Source: an uncultured Desulfovibrio sp.
GTDB lineage: Bacteria; Desulfobacterota; Desulfovibrionia; Desulfovibrionales; Desulfovibrionaceae
Assembly (NCBI GenBank): GCA_937926875.1
Contig: CALBAX010000134.1
Location: forward strand, 124,001-188,000
Reading direction: 5' to 3'
DNA length: 64,000 nt
Below the pieces are notes generated by a model. That model searched no databases. It saw only the letters and a program-made list of their open reading frames with translations, and was not told where the DNA came from. The stretch's first letter is position 1. Each line of letters begins with the position of its first letter. The position numbers and the translations under genes are program-made. Positions 33,600-42,493 of the stretch are shown here, piece after piece.

Positions 33600-35099
33600 A
33601 TGTGTGCCGCCCACCCTGTATGTATTCTCTGGGACGCGTCCCATATCTGGGGCCTTATGGTCTGGCGCGCCCTGTGCGCGCTGGGACTGCCCTGTCGTCT
33701 GGTCAAGGGACAAGACATAGCCAATGGCGCGCTTTTTCGCAAGCCATGCCCGCAGGGCTCGCCCGGCAAGGAGCAGGGAGCGGTCCCTCTCCTGCTGGTC
33801 CCCGGCGGCAACGCCCGGCTCAAGGCCCGGGCCCTGGGCGAGAAGGGACGCCAGGCCGTGCGCGACTATCTGGCCCAAGGCGGCCGTTACCTGGGCTTTT
33901 GCGGCGGCGCGGGACTGGCCCTGAGCCAGCGCCGCAGCCAGGACGGGCTGGGGCTCTGCCCCTGGGGCCGCGCGCCCTACCCCGAGCGCCTGCACCATCT
34001 GATCTCCGGCCATGCCCACATGCGTGTGCGCTCCTGCATGGCACGCGACCTGCCCGCCGTGCGGCCGGACTTTCCCGTAACTTTTCCGGACGGAGCTGCC
34101 CCCGATCCGCTGCGCCCGCCGCTGGGCGACGAGGCCTGCGCCCTGGTGCCGCCGTACTGGCGCGGCTGCGCCCACGGCCACGATGACGACTGCCGCCATT
34201 GCACCAATTGCCGCCCGCCCAGGGACGACGGCCATGTGCCGTCCCTGCCTGTCTGGTGGCCCGGCCGCTTCGCACCGGAAGCCGACGAGCGGGTCAGCAT
34301 CCTGGCCTCCTACCGTCATCCGGACACGGACTTCTGGCTGGCAGACCTGCCCCTGAGCCGCATCCCTGCCCCTGTCTTCGAAGCCTGGAAAGACCTGTAC
34401 GGGGTCAATGTCTCGGCGGATTTCCTCGACGGCCAGCCCCTGATGGTGGCGGGCAATTACGGCCAAGGACGCTACGTCCTCAGCTATTCCCATCTGGAGA
34501 CCCCGGACAGCCCCGATGCCAACGCCTGGCTGGCCCATTTGCTGCGCGTGCTGGCCGGTCTTGCACCGCAGCGCGAGCTGGTGCCCGCCTGGGACCTGCA
34601 CCGCAGGGCCGCGTTCCGCTGGCCCGGTACACCGCAGACAGCGCCCCTGCGCACCCTGCTGCACGGCATGCGCGGCCTGCTGGATCTGGGCGTGGAACAC
34701 AACCTCTTCTTCGAGCGCACGCCCTGGCTCTGGGGCTGGCGCCCCGGCCTGCCCGGTGCGGTCTGCAACAACCTGCATTCGTCCCTGCGCGTGCTCTGCG
34801 GCCTGCGGCCCGGCCCGGGCACGCTGGCCGCCTGGGACGGCATGCGCGCCCGCTTCGCCGCCCTCACGGACATCTTCCTGCCCGGCGCCGAAGGCTATCT
34901 GCTGGCCTGCCGCCTGCGCGAGACCCTCTCCCCCACCATGCCCGACGCCGTGGACCGCCGCGGCCTCACCAACCAGCGCGAGGCCCTGTTCGGCCATCCC
35001 ATGACCGGCGGCGGCATCGTGGGCGAACTGCTGGAGATGACCGACGAGCTGCTCTACCGCGGCCAGCAGGAAGATGCCTACGCCGCGCTGGACGGCTGA
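33600..35099 (+). CDS. BPL_N-type glutamine amidotransferase-like protein
   Basis: A 499-residue protein whose first 130 residues resemble the biotin-protein-ligase N-terminal (BPL_N) amidotransferase-like fold. ILWDASHIWGLMVWRAL is followed by LLLVPGGNARLK and the nucleophile elbow YLGFCGGAGLAL. A segment rich in Cys and His follows (GCAHGHDDDCRHCTNC, about residues 190-205). Another fold-related block lies at about 270-300 (MVAGNYGQGRYVLSYSHLET). The remaining C-terminal part is helical. No ligase domain is present. Enzyme activity is unknown. Only 38 bases separate its start from that of divergent valS. Confidence 0.65.
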   Translation: MCAAHPVCILWDASHIWGLMVWRALCALGLPCRLVKGQDIANGALFRKPCPQGSPGKEQGAVPLLLVPGGNARLKARALGEKGRQAVRDYLAQGGRYLGFCGGAGLALSQRRSQDGLGLCPWGRAPYPERLHHLISGHAHMRVRSCMARDLPAVRPDFPVTFPDGAAPDPLRPPLGDEACALVPPYWRGCAHGHDDDCRHCTNCRPPRDDGHVPSLPVWWPGRFAPEADERVSILASYRHPDTDFWLADLPLSRIPAPVFEAWKDLYGVNVSADFLDGQPLMVAGNYGQGRYVLSYSHLETPDSPDANAWLAHLLRVLAGLAPQRELVPAWDLHRRAAFRWPGTPQTAPLRTLLHGMRGLLDLGVEHNLFFERTPWLWGWRPGLPGAVCNNLHSSLRVLCGLRPGPGTLAAWDGMRARFAALTDIFLPGAEGYLLACRLRETLSPTMPDAVDRRGLTNQREALFGHPMTGGGIVGELLEMTDELLYRGQQEDAYAALDG

Positions 35100-35414
35100 T
35101 CCCGCGACGCACGCCTGAAAAACGTGGCCTGCTCCTGAACGCCACATCCATCCTTGCCGCATCCCGGCTTTCCGGACGTCCTGCACACGGTCAGCCGCGA
35201 AGTCCCCGCTGACGATGCTCTGAAGGAAGACATGTCCGCGCGGCGTCCCCTCGCCGGACGGAGACCCGCCCCGCATGGACGGCCGTCGACCGGGATCTGC
35301 CGCCCTGCGCCATCCCTTGCCGGCGGGGGCGACACGCACCCGGGATCGCAGCCGTCACAGGGGCACGCCACGGCCGGGACAGCGAGATCCAGCCCTGTCC
35401 AGCCATCTCGCGCC
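35100..35414. other. Intergenic, no gene seen
   Basis: 315 bases between the convergent BPL_N-type gene and the polymerase-like gene. Open frames are low-complexity. No T-run hairpin or promoter stands out. Confidence 0.5.
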
Positions 35415-36878
35415 CTATCCGCGCTCCGGCCGCGGGGCCTGCGCTCCGCCGGCCGCCCCCGTCCCTTCCCGGCTGATGGCGTACAGATACCCGGCGAAGA
35501 ACGTGAACGCCGTGGCATTCTTCAACGTGATGGCCGACAATGCCGCCAACACTCCCAGAAAAACGCAGGCCATGGCATAGACATACCAGTCATGATGGCG
35601 GACGGCAAAACGCACGCTCCGCCAGAGCAGCATGCCGCACAGCCCCAGGAACAGGGCCAGTCCGGGCAGGCCCGTCTCCGCAAGCAGGGTCGTATACTGG
35701 TTCATGGGAGGATACTTGTGGAGTTTGCTGCTCCTAGCGCCTTCGACGAAGCCCGTCAGCTCGCTCCCCCGCTCCAGACGGCACTGCTCCAGCGGCTGCC
35801 AGTACCAGCCCTGCATCATGCAGCCCATGCCTAGTGGGCGTGAAAGCCCCGCCTCCATATCCAGCCGCGCACAGGTATAGCGGATGGCCAGCGAGCTGAC
35901 CTCCAGCCCTCCCTGCAACTCAGGGCATGTTGCAGGCCTGCCCGCATGACTGTCCTTCACGAAGCGGACCAGAGACTCCGCTTCCTGGACGGCCGGCAGG
36001 AAGCGGGCCTGTACTCCGGGCCATCCGGCATGCAACACCCAGCCGCCTCCTGCCAGCAGGGCGGCGGTCAGCAGCAGGGCCGGCATACGATGACGACGGA
36101 GCATGGTAATGCAAAACGGCAAAGCGGCCGCAAAGCAGGCCACGGCAAATGCAAGCAGGCCGGAAGCGACCTTGCCCTGCCACATGATGATACCCCAGCA
36201 GGCCACGCCAAGCAGCCAAAGGCGCTTCGCCCCGCTCAGGGCCAGTACCACGCCCAGTACGGGGATGAGCCCCACAGCCATGTGCGGCGGCTCGGCAAAC
36301 AGCCCCCTGATCCTGTCCGTAAAATAGACCGGCGGCCACCAGCCGTGATCGATGCACTCAAAACGGAACCAAGAGTTAATACTGATCAGGAAATCCTTGA
36401 TCCCTATTGCACCATGATTGGCCAAGACCTCCAGAAGGATATGCGCCAAGTTCGAGACCGCGAGCAGCAACACCGCAGCATGGAAGAGCCTTTTCCCCTG
36501 CCCGTATGGCAGGCAGGAAAACATCACGGCCCACCAGAGCCAGAACGCTAGCGGTATCAGTGTCCAGAGCAGGAAACCCGTCCAGACGTCCGGCGCGACA
36601 TCCCTAGGAACACTTTGCAAGCCCCATGCAGTGGCCAGTGCCGCCAGTACGGCCAGACCCGATACCCCTCCCAGCAGCAGGTGGTGCTCCTTCATCCGCC
36701 CGCGCCACTGACCGGAAAGGATGAACAATGCCATACCCACGATCCCAAGAGGATATGTGGGACGATGCGGCAAAACTGGATCCCGGAACCAGGGGAAGAC
36801 GTCGAACGACAGCAGGGCCAGGCTCAAAAAGGCGCACGCCATGGATCCCCACAGGCACAGACGGGAGAAACGATCCAT
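35415..36878 (-). CDS. O-antigen ligase/polymerase-like membrane protein
   Basis: A 487-residue integral membrane protein with about ten to twelve hydrophobic segments and a large periplasmic loop (about residues 300-400, containing the Cys-rich GMGCMMQGWYWQPLEQC). This is the layout of Wzy/WaaL (Wzy_C) proteins, which join or polymerise lipid-linked oligosaccharides at the periplasmic face. The motif NQYTTLLAETGLPGLALFLG matches the conserved H/N-x-x-Y-L-x-x-L-x-E-x-G-x-P-G pattern of the family. The start at 36878 follows AAGGA; the longer upstream frame is unlikely. It has no glycan genes next to it. Confidence 0.78.
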   Translation of the reverse strand: MDRFSRLCLWGSMACAFLSLALLSFDVFPWFRDPVLPHRPTYPLGIVGMALFILSGQWRGRMKEHHLLLGGVSGLAVLAALATAWGLQSVPRDVAPDVWTGFLLWTLIPLAFWLWWAVMFSCLPYGQGKRLFHAAVLLLAVSNLAHILLEVLANHGAIGIKDFLISINSWFRFECIDHGWWPPVYFTDRIRGLFAEPPHMAVGLIPVLGVVLALSGAKRLWLLGVACWGIIMWQGKVASGLLAFAVACFAAALPFCITMLRRHRMPALLLTAALLAGGGWVLHAGWPGVQARFLPAVQEAESLVRFVKDSHAGRPATCPELQGGLEVSSLAIRYTCARLDMEAGLSRPLGMGCMMQGWYWQPLEQCRLERGSELTGFVEGARSSKLHKYPPMNQYTTLLAETGLPGLALFLGLCGMLLWRSVRFAVRHHDWYVYAMACVFLGVLAALSAITLKNATAFTFFAGYLYAISREGTGAAGGAQAPRPERG

Positions 36879-37019
36879 CAAAAGATTCCTTGCTCGGGAA
36901 AAAGGTCGGGATGCGGGCCCGGGAAAGACAGCCTGCGGACAGGCAGGCCAGAGGAGCCGCCGGGCCCGGGAAGCGGCCATATCCGCCATCCTATAGTCAG
37001 GCCCCTTTCCTGACAAGCG

Positions 37020-37994
37020 CTACAGGCAGCCCGCTCCCTGCAGCAGGAAGATGAACAGCATCAGGCTGCCCATGCTGGCGGCATTGCTCAGCACGGCGGT
37101 CAGCGCTGCCTCTTCGGGCACAGCGCTGTAGACCTCGGCCAGCACCGAGGCCACCAGGGCCGTGCCGGTGGCGGACATGAGCACGCCCACGCCCACCCAG
37201 AGCGGCGGCAGGCCTGCCAGATGCATGATGCCCCAGCAGATCAGGGGATGGATGCCCAGCTTGCACAGCAGGAGCCAGGTCTGCCGGATCACCGTATGCC
37301 CGCCATTACGGCGCAGGGCCAGCACCAGTTTCTGGCGCAGGTCGAACCCCAGGGCCAGCAGCATGCAGGGTGCGGCCGTGCTGCCGATGAGCGCCGCTGC
37401 GTGATCCAGCGGCTGCCACAGCCCAAGCCCCGAACAGGCCAGGCCAAGGCCCGCCAGCGTGGCCAGCAGCAGGGGGTTGCCCAGCAGGAACAGGCGCAGC
37501 AGCTTCCAGATGCGGCCCCGGCCGTCGCCCCAGGCCGCGGAACCTGCCAGACAGTCCATGCGGATCTGGGCCATGATGACCACCACATTGGGCGTCAGGG
37601 CCGCCAGCCCGGCCACGACCATGGCTTCGTGATCGCCCGGCAGCAGACCGGCCACGATGGGCAGGCCCACGAAGGCCGTGTTGCTGGCGCTGCACGCCAG
37701 ACCGGAGATGATGGCCGGGCCCGCGCCCCGCCGGGAAAAGAGCCTGTCCACGACGTAGCCCAGCAGATAGCACAGCATCTGCGCCCCGATGACGCCCAGC
37801 CAGAAACCGCCGTGGGCCAGATCCAGACGGCTCGCACCGGCCAGGATATGCAGCATGAGCACGGGCAAGGCCAGCTTGAGCACATAAAGGCCCATGGCCG
37901 CGCCGGTGTTCTCCGGCAGCACGTCGGTCATGTGGACCGCGGCTCCCACGGCTATGAGCAGGAAGACGGGAAGAACGGCATAGAACGCTTCCAT
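37020..37994 (-). CDS. AEC-family transporter, paralogue 1
   Basis: A 324-residue membrane protein of the auxin efflux carrier (AEC) family. About ten membrane segments lie in two inverted halves, with the N-terminal AVLPVFLLIAVGAAVHMTDV and a long charged cytoplasmic loop in the middle. Bacterial members move organic anions such as malate or other carboxylates. A second member of similar length lies just upstream at 38285. The substrate is unknown. A perfect palindrome is found upstream in the region holding its promoter. Confidence 0.85.
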   Translation of the reverse strand: MEAFYAVLPVFLLIAVGAAVHMTDVLPENTGAAMGLYVLKLALPVLMLHILAGASRLDLAHGGFWLGVIGAQMLCYLLGYVVDRLFSRRGAGPAIISGLACSASNTAFVGLPIVAGLLPGDHEAMVVAGLAALTPNVVVIMAQIRMDCLAGSAAWGDGRGRIWKLLRLFLLGNPLLLATLAGLGLACSGLGLWQPLDHAAALIGSTAAPCMLLALGFDLRQKLVLALRRNGGHTVIRQTWLLLCKLGIHPLICWGIMHLAGLPPLWVGVGVLMSATGTALVASVLAEVYSAVPEEAALTAVLSNAASMGSLMLFIFLLQGAGCL

Positions 37995-38092
37995 ACGACA
38001 CCTCCATAAGGGACCGTAGTGTGGCTCTCCCGGAGGATGTCGCTTGCGGCGAAGGGAAAGATGCGCCTCTTTCCTCCACTTGTCCAGAAAAT

Positions 38093-38124
38093 TGTTTGTT
38101 CAATCAAACAGGTGATAACCTGTT
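38093..38124. promoter_or_regulatory. Overlapping palindromes upstream of AEC paralogue 1
   Basis: TGTTTG-TTCAAT-CAAACA (38093-38110) is a perfect inverted repeat and overlaps AACAGG-TGATAA-CCTGTT (38107-38124). They lie about 100 bases upstream of the start at 37994. AAAATTGTTTGTT here also occurs on the opposite strand upstream of por, near 51.39 kb. Confidence 0.5.
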
Positions 38125-38125
38125 G

Positions 38126-38150
38126 AAAAAGCCCGGTATCCACCGGGCTT
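38126..38150 (-). terminator. Intrinsic terminator of AEC paralogue 2
   Basis: A 9-bp stem AAGCCCGGT/ACCGGGCTT with an ATCC loop. On the minus strand it leads into a T-run. Confidence 0.85.
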
Positions 38151-38284
38151 CGACATACTTTTCTCCAGCAGTATGGGTGCCTTGCAGGGCGAGCCCGCAG
38201 GACGGCCCCCGGGAGACGGGAAGCGCCGCTGCCGCCCGCCTGCCATCAGGACGGCGGACGGCGGCACGGCAGCACCCAAGCGCA

Positions 38285-39265
38285 TCAGATATGGCCCAGC
38301 AGACGCATCAGCCAGATGAAGAAACTCAGCGAGAACAGGCTCAGGCCGTTGGAGACCAGGGCCGTGAGGGTCGCCTCCTCCGGGCCGGCATGGTGCACGT
38401 CCGCCAGCACGGGGACAACCAGGGCGGAGCCGGAAGCGGCCATGATGACCGAAACCGCCAGCCACAGGCCTTCCACGCCCAGCGCGGCCAGGATGCCCCA
38501 GCACACCAGGGGCTGCACCACCAGTTTGCAGACCTGCAGGGCCGTCTGGCGCAACAGGGCATGGCCGCCCGCGTGCCGCAGGACCACGGCCAGTCGCTCC
38601 CGCAGGGTCAGCCCCAGGGTGACGAGCATGCAGGGCGCGGCCGTATGGCCCACCAGCTCGGCGGCCCTGTCCAGCGGCCCCCACAGCCCCAGGCCCAGGG
38701 CCGAGACCAGCACGCCGCCCGCCATGCCCCAGAACACGGCATTGTACAGCAGCGAATAGCGCAGCACATGCAGCAGGACGGCCTTGCGCCCCTGCGGCAT
38801 GGAGCGGGAGGGATCATGCGCGGCCAGCTGCACCTGCCCCACCACGAACAGCAAATTGGGCGTGATGGTGAACAGGTCGGCCACGAACAGGGCCTCGGCA
38901 TTGCCCGGCAGGGCGCTGGTGATGACGGGGATGCCCACGAAAGCGGCATTGCAGAAACAGCCGCCCAGGGCCGTCACGGTGGCCGTCGCGCTGTCGTGAC
39001 GGGCCAGGATGCGGTCGGCCGCGTAGCAGGCCCCGTAGATGAGGAACTGCGCAGCGATGACGCCCAGCCAGAACTGCGGATGCGCAAAGCTCTCCAGGGG
39101 CGCGGTGGCCATGATCTGGAACAGCAGCAGCGGCAGGGCCACGTTGAGGACATAGAGGCTCAGGGTCTGGTTGGCGTTCTCGGGCAGGGCCCGGAAAAGA
39201 TCCAGGCAGACGCCCAGACCGATGAGCAGGAACACGGGAACAACGGCGGAAAATGCTTCGATCAT
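38285..39265 (-). CDS. AEC-family transporter, paralogue 2
   Basis: A 326-residue AEC transporter clearly paralogous to the gene at 37020. They share the opening VVPVFLLIGLG, LPEN followed by LSLYVLNVALP, a GLxCSASNTAFVG-like block (here GGCFCNAAFVGIPVI) and the TAAPCMLxxLG segment. About ten membrane segments are present. Two AEC genes in tandem, each with its own terminator or palindrome, suggests separate regulation and perhaps different carboxylate substrates. The substrate cannot be read from sequence. Confidence 0.85.
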   Translation of the reverse strand: MIEAFSAVVPVFLLIGLGVCLDLFRALPENANQTLSLYVLNVALPLLLFQIMATAPLESFAHPQFWLGVIAAQFLIYGACYAADRILARHDSATATVTALGGCFCNAAFVGIPVITSALPGNAEALFVADLFTITPNLLFVVGQVQLAAHDPSRSMPQGRKAVLLHVLRYSLLYNAVFWGMAGGVLVSALGLGLWGPLDRAAELVGHTAAPCMLVTLGLTLRERLAVVLRHAGGHALLRQTALQVCKLVVQPLVCWGILAALGVEGLWLAVSVIMAASGSALVVPVLADVHHAGPEEATLTALVSNGLSLFSLSFFIWLMRLLGHI

Positions 39266-39451
39266 GCCCTTGCTTATGCTTCTCCCGGACGGATGTCCAG
39301 AAGCGCGGGCGACGGGCGGCCCCGCAAAAAAAGCCCGGGACAGCGCGGGGCCTGCCGGGACGCGGCCGTGCCGCCATCCGGGACAGGCCCGCGCATCCGT
39401 GCCGCCGGGCCATCTTTTCAGCGTATCGGGATCACAGGCGACGGATCTCTC

Positions 39452-40147
39452 CTAGGCCTTGCCGCCATGCGCATGGCAGTCGCAGGCGGCATCCAGGGCC
39501 CCGCACTGGCGGCAGTGGGCCACCAGGGGTTCGAAGGTCTCGCTGTCCGGGAAATAGGCCAGCAGGGAGCCCTGCGACATGTCGAAATACCAGGCATGCA
39601 GCGACAGCTCATGGGCGGCCACCCGTTCCTGGATCCAGGGATAGGAGAGCAGGTTGTCGATGGAGACGAGGATTGCGGCCTCTTCGCAGTGGCGCTGCCG
39701 GTCGGCGGGGCTCTCGTCACGCACGTCCTCGCGCATCCGTTCCAGGGCGGGCGCGGCCATGGAGACCCAGTTGGCCACGAAGCTCTCGTCATGCAGCGAT
39801 TCGGGATGCAGCAGGGCCTGGATGCCGCCGCAGCCGGAGTGCCCCAGCACGATGATGTGCTCCACCTTGAGGTGGTGCACCCCGTATTCCAGCACGGCCA
39901 GCACGGCGTCCCGGCGCAGGGCATCGTCGGCATGGGGCACCAGGTTGGCCACGTTGCGCACCACGAAGATGTCGCCCGGGTCGCAGCCCATGAGCAGGGC
40001 CGGATCCGCGCGGGAATCGCTGCAGGCGATGACGATGGCCTTGGGGTGCTGCCCCTTGTTCAGGGACGTGTAGTAGTCGTTCTCCGCGTCGAAGTAGAAG
40101 CGGCGGAAGTTCCTGAAACCGTTTATGAATTTTTCAAAGTCTTTCAT
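39452..40147 (-). CDS. Beta-class carbonic anhydrase
   Basis: A 231-residue beta-carbonic anhydrase, which interconverts CO2 and bicarbonate. Zinc ligands are C42, H103 and C106, with the D44-R46 pair in CSDSRAD that regulates the fourth site. The GHSGCGG block is intact. The start at 40147 follows GAGG. The C-terminus is unusual: the last 20 residues hold four Cys and two His (CRQCGALDAACDCHAHGGKA), which could bind an extra metal. It is alone on its strand, 111 bases after the OmpH-like gene, from which a terminator separates it. Confidence 0.93.
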   Translation of the reverse strand: MKDFEKFINGFRNFRRFYFDAENDYYTSLNKGQHPKAIVIACSDSRADPALLMGCDPGDIFVVRNVANLVPHADDALRRDAVLAVLEYGVHHLKVEHIIVLGHSGCGGIQALLHPESLHDESFVANWVSMAAPALERMREDVRDESPADRQRHCEEAAILVSIDNLLSYPWIQERVAAHELSLHAWYFDMSQGSLLAYFPDSETFEPLVAHCRQCGALDAACDCHAHGGKA

Positions 40148-40208
40148 TGTTCCCTCAGGAGCTTCTTCCGCCCGTGTGACGCGCAGGATGCCGCCGGACG
40201 GAAGAGAC

Positions 40209-40237
40209 GAAAAGAGCCCCGGATGAACGGGGCTCTT
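40209..40237 (-). terminator. Terminator of the OmpH-like gene
   Basis: A 9-bp perfect stem AAGAGCCCC/GGGGCTCTT, followed by TTTT on the minus strand. Confidence 0.8.
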
Positions 40238-40258
40238 GGATAGCATCAAGGAAAGGAT

Positions 40259-40948
40259 CTACTGGGCCTTGGCTTCGGCCGGAGCGGCCTTTCCAGCGGC
40301 GGGCTTTTCAGCGGCCGGAGCGGCCTTTTCAGCAGCAGGCTTTTCAGCGGCGGGCGCGGGCTTTTCAGCGGGCTTCTCGGCGGCCTTGGCGTCCTGGGTT
40401 TCCTGGGCGGCCTTGGCGGGCGCTTCGGTGGCAGGGGCCCCCGCAGCGGCGGGAGCTTCGGGCTGGGGGTTGCTCACGGACACGAAGTTGACCTTCTGCT
40501 TGTTCATTTCGTCCAGCAGGGCATTGGTCACGTCCAGGGCAGGGTCATAGGCCACGGCCACGTCCGTGCCCAGCACCACGCTCAGGCCGTTGGCCTTGCG
40601 GTAATTGTTCACCAGACGCTGGGTCAGGTCCAGCAGCTGGCTGACCACGTTCTGCTGTTCGGCGTTGATGCGCTGCTGACCACCCATGTAGATGGCCTGC
40701 AGTTCATGCTGCAGGGCTTCGTTCTCGGGGTCTTTGCCCAGACGGGCCTGCACGTCGTCGATCTGCTGCTGGATCTCTTTCTGCATGCCTTCCAGGAAGC
40801 GGCTGGCTTCCTTGCCGGGCTCGCTGTCACGCAGCAGGCGGTTCATATCGACCACGCCGACCTTGACGGCGGGTTCCTGGGTCTGCTGGCAGCCGCTGAC
40901 GGCAAGGCAGAGGACGAGCAGGGAAAGGATGAGCAAACGAATAGGCAT
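40259..40948 (-). CDS. OmpH/Skp-like lipoprotein with Ala-Pro-Lys tail
   Basis: A 229-residue lipoprotein: signal peptide with lipobox AVSGC (Cys20), then an OmpH/Skp-like region (about residues 28-150) made of VGVVDMNRLLRDSEPGKEA and long charged helices. Skp proteins hold unfolded outer-membrane proteins in the periplasm. From about residue 160 the protein is a low-complexity tail with repeated AEKPAA units, about 65 residues, typical of cell-wall-spanning or disordered linkers. Standard Skp is soluble and lacks both the lipid anchor and this tail. The DNA of the tail is a near-repeat and may vary in length between strains. Confidence 0.75.
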   Translation of the reverse strand: MPIRLLILSLLVLCLAVSGCQQTQEPAVKVGVVDMNRLLRDSEPGKEASRFLEGMQKEIQQQIDDVQARLGKDPENEALQHELQAIYMGGQQRINAEQQNVVSQLLDLTQRLVNNYRKANGLSVVLGTDVAVAYDPALDVTNALLDEMNKQKVNFVSVSNPQPEAPAAAGAPATEAPAKAAQETQDAKAAEKPAEKPAPAAEKPAAEKAAPAAEKPAAGKAAPAEAKAQ

Positions 40949-41182
40949 GGGGTACTCCTTGGATTATCCGCAGCGATGCGGTTTCAGTCTGAATGGCCTG
41001 CTTGTACGATGTTTTGTTCCGGGACTCAACTCTTTTCCGCCGTCCCGGGGCGGGAGCAGCCGTGGACGTGACCGCGTGCAAGACGGCACGCGCATTGACA
41101 AAGGACGCGATATTGTTATTCTGGACGTTGTCCTTATTTCATAAGATCTTCAGGGCGGACCTGCCGCCAAGCGAGAATTTTC

Positions 41183-42298
41183 GTGTCATACCACTCCCTG
41201 CGCACCCCGCGCGAAGCCATCACCGAGATCGTCAGACACGCGCCGCCCGAAGTGCGTCCTGCCATCATCGCCCTCATCCGTGCTGCCTACCGCTCCCTGA
41301 AGCGCGGCTACCAGCCCGATGTGCGGGCCGTTCCCCTGCGCAGCTGGCGCTCGCTGCTCCAGTTGCTCTCCTCCGTCGCCGCCATGCAGAGCGAGACGGA
41401 GACCCTGCTGCGCGTCTCCAACGACCTGCTCTCCATGGCCGACCATATGGCGCCCCCCGGAGAAGTGCTGCGCCAGAGCGCCGAGATCCTGGTCCATGCC
41501 CTGCACGCCGACCTCTATGTCTGCCGCCTGCGCAACCCCCAGGGCGAGTGGGTGGTACAGGCCGCCGCGCGCCGTGACGGCGGCGGCATCCCCCTGGTGG
41601 TCCCCGCCCTGGAAGAAGGCATCCGCAACCATCCCGTCATGCGCACGGTCAAGGAAGGCTCGGCCCGGCACGTGGTTTCCAACAACCTGCGGGGCATCGA
41701 ACGCGGCGGCGAGTCCTTCGACTGCGTGGTCTACAAGGCGGGCTACCGTTCCCGTCTGGCCTTCGTGCTGCGCGAGCGCAACGACAGGCCGCCCTTCGGC
41801 CTGGTGCTGCTCTACACCCAGCGGGAATACGGCTTCGAGATGTACGACGCCCACTTCCTGTCCAAGTGCGCCCGCATCGTGTCCCTGACCACGGGCCGCC
41901 GCCTGGCCGTGGCCCGCGACACGCTGGAAAAGGCCGCCGGCGCCATGGCCCACTACGGCAACAATGCCCTGAACATCATGCGCAACCAGGCCGAATACTG
42001 CGGCGAGCTGGTGGAAGACATCGACAACAACCTTTCCCGTGCCCTGCGCCTTTCCCGCGAACTGCGCGCGGAGTTCCACGAGGATTCACGCGGCCAGCGC
42101 CTGGCCCTGGAACTGGAAAAGATCCTGGCACGCGCCGACCTGACGGAACTGGCCGGGCACCTGGGCGGCGTGCTGGAAGGCACCCGCCGCATGACCCGCA
42201 TCATCGGCTCCCTGAAAAAATCCGCGGAGCGCCCCGCCCTCATGCGCTACGCACTGGGACAGGACGTCCTCAAACTGGAAGACGACTCCCACGACTAG
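41183..42298 (+). CDS. GAF-domain protein with kinase-like dimerisation helices
   Basis: A 371-residue cytoplasmic protein starting at GTG. A helical N-terminus (1-75) precedes a GAF-like domain (about 85-245). The final third (about 250-350) is long helices starting AGAMAHYGNNALNIM, which looks like a histidine-kinase dimerisation helix with a His in the expected place. No HATPase domain follows; the protein stops after about 100 more residues. It could be a degenerate kinase, a histidine phosphotransfer-type protein or a dimeric sensor. No response regulator is adjacent. It is divergent from the OmpH-like gene. Confidence 0.6.
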   Translation: MSYHSLRTPREAITEIVRHAPPEVRPAIIALIRAAYRSLKRGYQPDVRAVPLRSWRSLLQLLSSVAAMQSETETLLRVSNDLLSMADHMAPPGEVLRQSAEILVHALHADLYVCRLRNPQGEWVVQAAARRDGGGIPLVVPALEEGIRNHPVMRTVKEGSARHVVSNNLRGIERGGESFDCVVYKAGYRSRLAFVLRERNDRPPFGLVLLYTQREYGFEMYDAHFLSKCARIVSLTTGRRLAVARDTLEKAAGAMAHYGNNALNIMRNQAEYCGELVEDIDNNLSRALRLSRELRAEFHEDSRGQRLALELEKILARADLTELAGHLGGVLEGTRRMTRIIGSLKKSAERPALMRYALGQDVLKLEDDSHD

Positions 42299-42493
42299 GC
42301 CGGGGCAGGCCGATCCCCCGCAACGCCGCCGTCCCATGCCAGGGCGGCGGCACTGCATGCCGCCGGGATCCCCTGCCCCTTTCCTGTCACGATGCCGTCC
42401 GCCCCGCCGGGGACATGCGCTGCCCCTCCAGGCCCCTGTCCTGCCGGGCGCGGCCCTTCGGGCCCGTCACTTCCCATACCACGGAGCGTCGCC

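Noticed and set aside
31036..33720. An 894-codon plus-strand frame opposite valS.
   Set aside because: valS has intact HIGH and KMSKS motifs; the other frame is His/Gly-rich shadow.
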